This document shows, in pieces, positions 5,099 to 5,337 of a DNA stretch of 5,337 bases. The stretch is from Christiangramia sp. (lineage in GTDB: Bacteria > Bacteroidota > Bacteroidia > Flavobacteriales > Flavobacteriaceae). Numbering within the stretch: the stretch's first letter is position 1; each line of letters starts with the position of its first letter. The stretch is from contig JAGXII010000042.1 in assembly GCA_024635735.1 (NCBI GenBank), positions 1 through 5,337 of the forward strand, given 5' to 3'. The position numbers and the translations under genes are program-made. A model generated the notes under the pieces. The model saw only the letters and a list, made by a program, of their open reading frames with translations. It searched no databases and was not told the origin of the DNA.

Positions 5099-5337
5099 TT
5101 AATCTGTTATTATTTGATTAATTTTATTGGTTACCAAGGGCATTCTTTCTTCTAACATAAGGGGATGGATATAAGAAATAAGAATTTCCTCTAGTAGGTC
5201 TTTATCTATAAATTTCTGAAATTCTGAATGCAAGAATTTTTGAATTTCAGGATCGTCTTGTAAAATTTCCTCTACAATACCGATGCGGTTATCTAATACA
5301 TAAATAATATCTTCCAGGTCGTGACTCCATCTATAAT
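5099..5337 (-). CDS. C-terminal fragment of a predicted AbiEii-like nucleotidyltransferase
   Basis: The frame is open from the right edge (first complete codon at 5335-5333) to a TAA complementary to 5099-5101, giving 78 residues of a gene whose start lies outside the window. The fragment begins YRWSHDLEDIIYVLDNR and continues VEEILQDDPEIQKFL, a helical acidic tail ending NKINQIITD. A [S/T]-x-D-[I/L/F]-E-D-[I/L]-x-x-[V/L]-[L/I]-[D/E]-x-R segment followed by a helical tail is, from memory, characteristic of the C-terminus of predicted nucleotidyltransferases related to AbiEii (DUF1814-like), where the catalytic GS...D-x-D motif lies in the missing N-terminal part. Such proteins include toxin or abortive-infection components as well as uncharacterised stand-alone proteins. 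Without the N-terminus the activity cannot be confirmed. It converges with the response regulator gene; the stop codons are about 96 bp apart. Confidence 0.7.
   Translation of the reverse strand, partial: YRWSHDLEDIIYVLDNRIGIVEEILQDDPEIQKFLHSEFQKFIDKDLLEEILISYIHPLMLEERMPLVTNKINQIITD

Noticed and set aside
1..5337. CRISPR array, tRNA, rRNA, integrase or transposase gene
   Set aside because: I looked for regularly spaced repeats, cloverleaf-like sequences and recombinase motifs on both strands and saw none; the only transposon-like sequence is the adapter at the edge.

Overview
This window is AT-rich DNA that looks like it comes from the Bacteroidetes, most likely a marine-type Flavobacteriaceae. 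The evidence is the lack of Shine-Dalgarno sequences before the starts, the LxxC lipoproteins, and a TPR sensor kinase paired with a NarL/FixJ-like regulator whose sequence style I know from flavobacteria. The first 19 bases are not genomic. They match the Tn5 mosaic end used in tagmentation libraries, so the window opens on an assembly edge and the first gene is cut there artificially.

Layout: (1) 1-2099 carries three minus-strand genes, read right to left. They are a saccharopine dehydrogenase-family oxidoreductase (945-2099), a 70-residue protein of unknown function (635-847), and a conserved-type lipoprotein missing its C-terminus (534 down to the edge). The last of these has no complete ORF and is found only by reading the open frame. 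An ACGAC-N7-GTCGT palindrome lies just upstream of the small gene and may be an operator. (2) 2100-2396 is a divergent intergenic region. It holds two degenerate copies of a short repeat resembling the CCCTTCGACAAGCTCAGGG-type interspersed element, and a weak 31-codon ORF. The open frame of the kinase runs back into this repeat region through a GTG, but the lipoprotein signal peptide shows that the real start is the ATG at 2397. (3) 2397-5002 is a two-gene plus-strand operon with an 8-bp gap. It encodes a lipoprotein/TPR/transmembrane HisKA_3-type histidine kinase and its response regulator, which has a divergent LuxR-like output domain. (4) 5003-5098 is a convergent intergenic region with a large hairpin followed by six T, plus a competing hairpin. 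(5) 5099-5337 is the C-terminal end of a minus-strand gene cut by the window edge. It resembles the C-terminus of AbiEii-like predicted nucleotidyltransferases.

How it fits together: the kinase probably senses in the periplasm through TPRs, is held by a lipid anchor and one membrane helix, and phosphorylates D59 of the adjacent regulator. The signal and the targets cannot be read from this window. I see no clear evidence for a wholly new system. The points most worth following are the kinase architecture and its start site, the operator-like palindrome, the 3' hairpin switch, and the nucleotidyltransferase fragment.
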